From: SSC4 sp964642445
GTDB taxonomy: Bacteria > Chloroflexota > Anaerolineae > SSC4 > Amarolineaceae
Direction: 5' to 3'
Assembly (NCBI GenBank): GCA_964642445.1
Contig: CAZXQZ010000020.1
Location: forward strand, 1 to 33,815
Length of the DNA stretch: 33,815 nucleotides
Position numbers and translations under genes: made by a program. Shown in pieces: positions 31,084 to 33,815 of this stretch; the stretch's first letter is position 1; each line of letters opens with the position of its first letter. The notes below the pieces were generated by a model. That model had not been told where the DNA came from and did not search any database. It was given only the letters and a program-made list of their open reading frames with translations.

Positions 31084-31931
31084 ACTACATCGACCTGCAC
31101 TGCCACACCACCGCCTCGGATGGTACGCTGAGCCCCACGGCCCTGGTGGCACGGGCGGCCGAATTCGGGCTGCACACGATCGCGGTGACCGACCACGACA
31201 CCACGGCTGGCATCGACGAAGCCCTGACCGCCGGTCAGGCGCTTGGCATCGAAGTCATCCCGGGGATCGAGATCAACACCGATGTCCCCGGTGGTGAGAT
31301 GCACATCCTGGGATACTTCATCGACTGGCACGAGCCATCCCTGCAGGCCGACCTGGCACGTCTGCGCGCGGGACGGCAGCAGCGTGCCGAAGAGATGGTG
31401 CGCCGGTTGGCGGCCCTGGGTATGCCGGTGGCCTGGTCACGCGTATTGGCCATTGCCGGCGGCGCCGCCATCGGCCGGCCACACGTGGCGCAGGCGCTGC
31501 TCGAAGCGGGGTACGTCAATTCGAGCAAGGAGGCATTCGACCTGTACATCGGCCGCCACGGGCTGGCCTACGTGTCGCGCATGCGCTTCACACCGGTGGA
31601 GGCGGTCCAGGCGATTCGCCGCAGCGGTGGGCTGCCGGTGCTGGCGCACCCGATCCTCGCGCGCTTCACGGGCGATCCGGTTGTCGAGGTCAACTTGACG
31701 CGCGAGCTGCCGCCCCTGCTCGAAGCCGGGCTGGCTGGTTTGGAGTGTTATTATCCAAACTACACCGCCGGCCAGATCGACCAGCTGCTGGTAGTTGCGC
31801 GCAAGTGGGGCTTGTTGGTGACGGGTGGCACCGATTTTCACGGCCCACGGTCCGATCGCGCCGAACTGGGCAGCATCTACGTGCCGGCGCGCGTTGTGCA
31901 GGCGTTGAAAGCTGCGCACGCGGCCACGTAA
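31080..31931 (+). CDS. PHP-domain phosphoesterase (RNase AM/YciV-like)
   Basis: 283 residues. The four PHP metal-binding motifs are visible: DLHCHTTASDGTLSP (motif I), AVTDHDTTAG (II), IPGIEINTDVPGGEMHILGYF (III region), and VLAHPILARF with TGGTDFHGPRSD (IV). Family members use three metal ions to cleave phosphoesters; the closest bacterial relatives are 5'-3' exoribonuclease AM/nucleoside 3',5'-bisphosphate phosphatases. Start and preceding stop share ATGA, so it is translationally coupled to the GH13 gene, though a functional link between the two is not obvious. It converges with rimI, 37 bases away. Confidence 0.9.
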   Translation: MNYIDLHCHTTASDGTLSPTALVARAAEFGLHTIAVTDHDTTAGIDEALTAGQALGIEVIPGIEINTDVPGGEMHILGYFIDWHEPSLQADLARLRAGRQQRAEEMVRRLAALGMPVAWSRVLAIAGGAAIGRPHVAQALLEAGYVNSSKEAFDLYIGRHGLAYVSRMRFTPVEAVQAIRRSGGLPVLAHPILARFTGDPVVEVNLTRELPPLLEAGLAGLECYYPNYTAGQIDQLLVVARKWGLLVTGGTDFHGPRSDRAELGSIYVPARVVQALKAAHAAT

Positions 31932-31936
31932 CCCTG

Positions 31937-31966
31937 CCGCCCAGGACGTGATGGCTTTCCTGGCGG
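31937..31966. terminator. Hairpin between convergent genes, possible two-way terminator
   Basis: CCGCCCAGGA (31937-31946) pairs with TCCTGGCGG (31958-31966) with one bulged C. It lies in the 37-base gap between convergent genes. No T-run follows on either side. Confidence 0.4.
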
Positions 31967-31968
31967 TA

Positions 31969-32535
31969 TCAACCTGAAGCCAGGAGGGCCAGCAGTTGCT
32001 GGGCGGTGTGCGATCGGACGCGGGCGAGAGCCTCCTGCACTGCGTCGGTCTGCAGATCGGCCAGGGTCATGAGCAGCGCATCTTCACCGGTGTCACGATA
32101 GTAGTGCCGGCGGCGGCCCACCTTGACGAATCCGAGCCTGGCATACATGCCCTGTGCGCGTACGTTGGAGATGCGCACTTCCAGCGTCACTTCCACGGCG
32201 CTGCGCGCACGTGCTTGCGCGATCAGATGCAGCAGCAGCCAGGTGCCCAGGCCCCCGCCCTGCCACGCGGGATGGACGCCAATCGTGCCGATGTGCGCCG
32301 TATCGACCAGCAGCCAGGCGCCGCCGTAAGCCAGGATGGGCGGGTGAGCCGGCATCTGGCCGCGTATGACGTAAAAAAAGGAATACTCGCTCTTGGTCAG
32401 CTCGTACACATACACGCTGCGTGGCCAGGGATCGCCCATGAACAGCACCGGTTCGAGCGTCATGACGGCATCGAGGTCGGCCAGCACCATGGGCTCGACG
32501 GGAAAGAGCAGACTGGGGCGCATGGGATCAGTCAT
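31969..32535 (-). CDS. rimI: GNAT acetyltransferase, probable ribosomal protein alanine N-acetyltransferase RimI
   Basis: 188 residues. The acetyl-CoA site is in HIGTIGVHPAWQGGGLGTWLLLHLIAQARARS (motif A, QxxGxG), followed by VTLEVRISNVRAQGMYARLGFVKVGRRRHYYRDTGEDALLM, the classic RimI ending. RimI acetylates the N-terminus of ribosomal protein S18. The N-terminal MTDPMRPSLLFPVEPM lead is somewhat longer than usual. It overlaps tsaB by eight bases, the common bacterial tsaE-tsaB-rimI order, which supports the assignment over other GNAT enzymes. Confidence 0.9.
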   Translation of the reverse strand: MTDPMRPSLLFPVEPMVLADLDAVMTLEPVLFMGDPWPRSVYVYELTKSEYSFFYVIRGQMPAHPPILAYGGAWLLVDTAHIGTIGVHPAWQGGGLGTWLLLHLIAQARARSAVEVTLEVRISNVRAQGMYARLGFVKVGRRRHYYRDTGEDALLMTLADLQTDAVQEALARVRSHTAQQLLALLASG

Positions 32536-33205
32536 GGCCCGCCGGCAGCTCGTGCAGATAAATAGGTGTCAGCGTCGCCAGGTCGTCGGAGTCGCCGGCG
32601 AGGAAACGAGGCCAGGCAATTTCTGCCAGGTAACTGGCCCGCCGCAGGGTGAGTGCGGGTGGCACAAAATGGGCCAGGCCGCCCAGCGCCGAAGCCAGGG
32701 TCGACCGGGTATCGGCCAGAATCTCACCGGCGAACAGCGTGGGGGTGTGCGTGGCCTGGACAACGGCCTCCACGCTGGAGATGCGGGCCGGCCATTCGGA
32801 GCTGGCTGCGCCCTGGAGGTAGTGAGCCCAACACACGCGGCCGCGCCCGGCCTGGACCAGGGCCGTCACCGGCAGTGACTGCGTTCGATGCGGGTGGGCG
32901 ATTGCGTCCAGCGTTGAGATGCCAAAGATCGGCAACTGGCGGGCGCCTGCGATGCCTTTGGCCAGGCTCAATGCCACGCGAATGCCGGTGAAAGAACCGG
33001 GGCCAATCGCCACGGCCACACCGCCCAGGTCGGCGGCCGTCATGCGCATCAGCGCACACAGGCTGTTCACCTGCGGCATCAGCTCGACCGTGTGACGGCG
33101 GGCCGAGTGCCAGGTATTCTCGGCCAGGACCCGTTCGCCATCGTAGAGGGCAGCCGAAGCCAGGTCGGTGGCGGAATCGACGGCCAGGAGGACTGTGGAG
33201 GTCAT
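32528..33205 (-). CDS. tsaB: tRNA t6A-modification protein TsaB
   Basis: 225 residues. TsaB is the ASKHA-fold partner that binds TsaD and helps transfer threonylcarbamoyl to A37 of ANN-decoding tRNAs. The start VLLAVDSATDLASAALYDG and the family signature VAIGPGSFTGIRVALSLAKGIAG (about 65-87) are unambiguous. It has only part of the ATP-binding elements found in TsaD, as expected. It overlaps tsaE by four bases (ATGA) and rimI by eight. TsaD and TsaC are not in the window. Confidence 0.95.
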   Translation of the reverse strand: MTSTVLLAVDSATDLASAALYDGERVLAENTWHSARRHTVELMPQVNSLCALMRMTAADLGGVAVAIGPGSFTGIRVALSLAKGIAGARQLPIFGISTLDAIAHPHRTQSLPVTALVQAGRGRVCWAHYLQGAASSEWPARISSVEAVVQATHTPTLFAGEILADTRSTLASALGGLAHFVPPALTLRRASYLAEIAWPRFLAGDSDDLATLTPIYLHELPAGHD

Positions 33206-33690
33206 GCCGCGGCCTCTTTACACAAAGTTGGGAGATAGGCTGCCAGGCGCTGGTCAGTCGTCACAAAACGAACCTGGCGGCGCGTCTCATCGATTGCGGC
33301 CAGTGTCACCCACAGGCATGCCGGCGGCAGCATCGTCCGCACCTGGCTGGCCCATTCGATGACGGTCACGCCGTCATCGCCCAGCAGGTCGTCCAGGCCG
33401 AACGCCACTGCCTCGGCGGTGGCATCGCCCAGCCGATAGACGTCGACGTGGTACAGGTGCAGGCGCCCATCGTACTCACCCACCAGGGTAAACGTAGGGC
33501 TGGTGATGGGCCCCGCGATGCCGAGCCCGCGGCCAATTCCCTGGGTGAAGGTCGTTTTGCCCGCACCCAGCTCACCCTCCAGCGCCACCACATCGCCGGC
33601 CTGCAGCAGGGCACCCAGCCGTGCCCCCAATGCCACCGTCGCCTCCGCCGAATCTGTCATCACCTCACACGACCACGCTGCCACACCCAT
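33202..33690 (-). CDS. tsaE: tRNA t6A-modification ATPase TsaE
   Basis: 162 residues. The P-loop is EGELGAGKTTFTQGIGRGLGI (about 39-59), followed by the family's SPTFTLVGEYDGRLHLYHVDVYRLGD and the Walker-B-like VTVIEWASQV. TsaE is the ATPase that resets the TsaB-TsaD complex in t6A synthesis. The ATG at 33690 is seven bases after GGAG, which is itself supplied by the last unit of a heptamer array; ATG at 33657 (MTDSAEAT) is an alternative giving a more typical N-terminus. It is the first gene of tsaE-tsaB-rimI. Confidence 0.94.
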   Translation of the reverse strand: MGVAAWSCEVMTDSAEATVALGARLGALLQAGDVVALEGELGAGKTTFTQGIGRGLGIAGPITSPTFTLVGEYDGRLHLYHVDVYRLGDATAEAVAFGLDDLLGDDGVTVIEWASQVRTMLPPACLWVTLAAIDETRRQVRFVTTDQRLAAYLPTLCKEAAA

Positions 33691-33692
33691 CA

Positions 33693-33762
33693 CCCTACTC
33701 CCTACTCCCTACTCCGTACTCCGTACTCCCTACTCCGTACTCCCTACTCCCTACTCCCTACT
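33693..33762. repeat. Ten tandem heptamers (CCSTACT) forming the tsaE leader
   Basis: Ten uninterrupted 7-base units: seven CCCTACT and three CCGTACT. On the minus strand each junction reads GGAGTA, so the predicted tsaE leader (about 33761 to 33691) consists almost wholly of repeated Shine-Dalgarno-like words. The same unit occurs three times at 40-60. Confidence 0.92.
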
Positions 33763-33767
33763 CCGCT

Positions 33768-33797
33768 ATTCTATCACAGGACAAAAAGCCTTGGCAA
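33768..33797 (-). promoter_or_regulatory. Promoter of tsaE-tsaB-rimI
   Basis: Minus strand: TTGCCA (33792-33797), 18 bases, TAGAAT (33768-33773), with TGA before the -10 (extended form TGnTAGAAT). Predicted start near 33761, at the edge of the heptamer array. Confidence 0.6.
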
Positions 33798-33815
33798 TCC
33801 CACTGACTGGGAGTA

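Noticed and set aside
33693..33762. CRISPR-like array
   Set aside because: Units are 7 bases with no spacers between them and there are no cas genes; it is a simple tandem repeat.

Overview
The window looks like a GC-rich chromosomal segment of a Chloroflexota bacterium, probably from the Anaerolineae/Caldilineae side of the phylum. This is an inference. It rests on the combination of futalosine-type menaquinone genes, a mevalonate operon with a class II HMG-CoA reductase and archaeal-type HMG-CoA synthase/thiolase/DUF35 proteins, a lipoprotein with a long Thr/Pro linker, and heptanucleotide repeats between genes. No phage, plasmid or insertion-sequence genes were seen, and codon use and gene density look uniform.

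Layout. (1) 62-3665, minus: a late menaquinone operon, UbiD-type decarboxylase (mqnL) -> mqnC -> UbiA-type prenyltransferase (mqnP). (2) 3872-6573, plus: a small unknown protein and a membrane-anchored penicillin-acylase-type hydrolase, converging on a minus-strand LysM/M23 peptidase (6587-7642). (3) 7744-11892: a methyltransferase, a phytoene-desaturase-like FAD oxidoreductase, then on the minus strand an SDR oxidoreductase and a SnoaL/NTF2-like protein. (4) 11893-12370: 478 bases without a gene but with a strong promoter, a palindrome inside that promoter and a perfect 25-bp hairpin; it leads into a DUF1786 protein and a flavin reductase. (5) 14061-18311, minus: HMG-CoA reductase -> HMG-CoA synthase -> thiolase -> DUF35 zinc-ribbon/OB-fold protein, ending in a good intrinsic terminator. 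(6) 18532-22320, minus: a tightly packed trio of membrane proteins, two of them divergent relatives of the proton-pumping subunits of complex I. (7) 22321-22702: 382 bases with divergent promoters and an inverted-repeat element, then glutamate formimidoyltransferase. (8) 23608-23979, minus: a three-tRNA operon (Pro-UGG, Gly-UCC, CAU) with its own promoter and terminator. (9) 24047-27647, minus: a DUF5107 lipoprotein and a TPR/beta-propeller membrane protein. (10) 27801-31931, plus: O-antigen-ligase-like protein, GH13-family protein and PHP phosphoesterase, all overlapping. (11) 31969-33690, minus: tsaE-tsaB-rimI, whose leader is almost entirely a heptamer array.

How the parts relate. The mevalonate operon supplies isoprenoid precursors that the prenyltransferase of the menaquinone operon consumes as a prenyl diphosphate; the phytoene-desaturase-like protein may also work on isoprenoids. 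The complex-I-like trio sits directly upstream of the mevalonate operon on the same strand with no visible terminator between them. Its biological role is open and it is the best candidate here for an undescribed system. The second is the structured leader and promoter element upstream of the DUF1786 gene, part of which recurs about 10.5 kb away upstream of the formimidoyltransferase gene.
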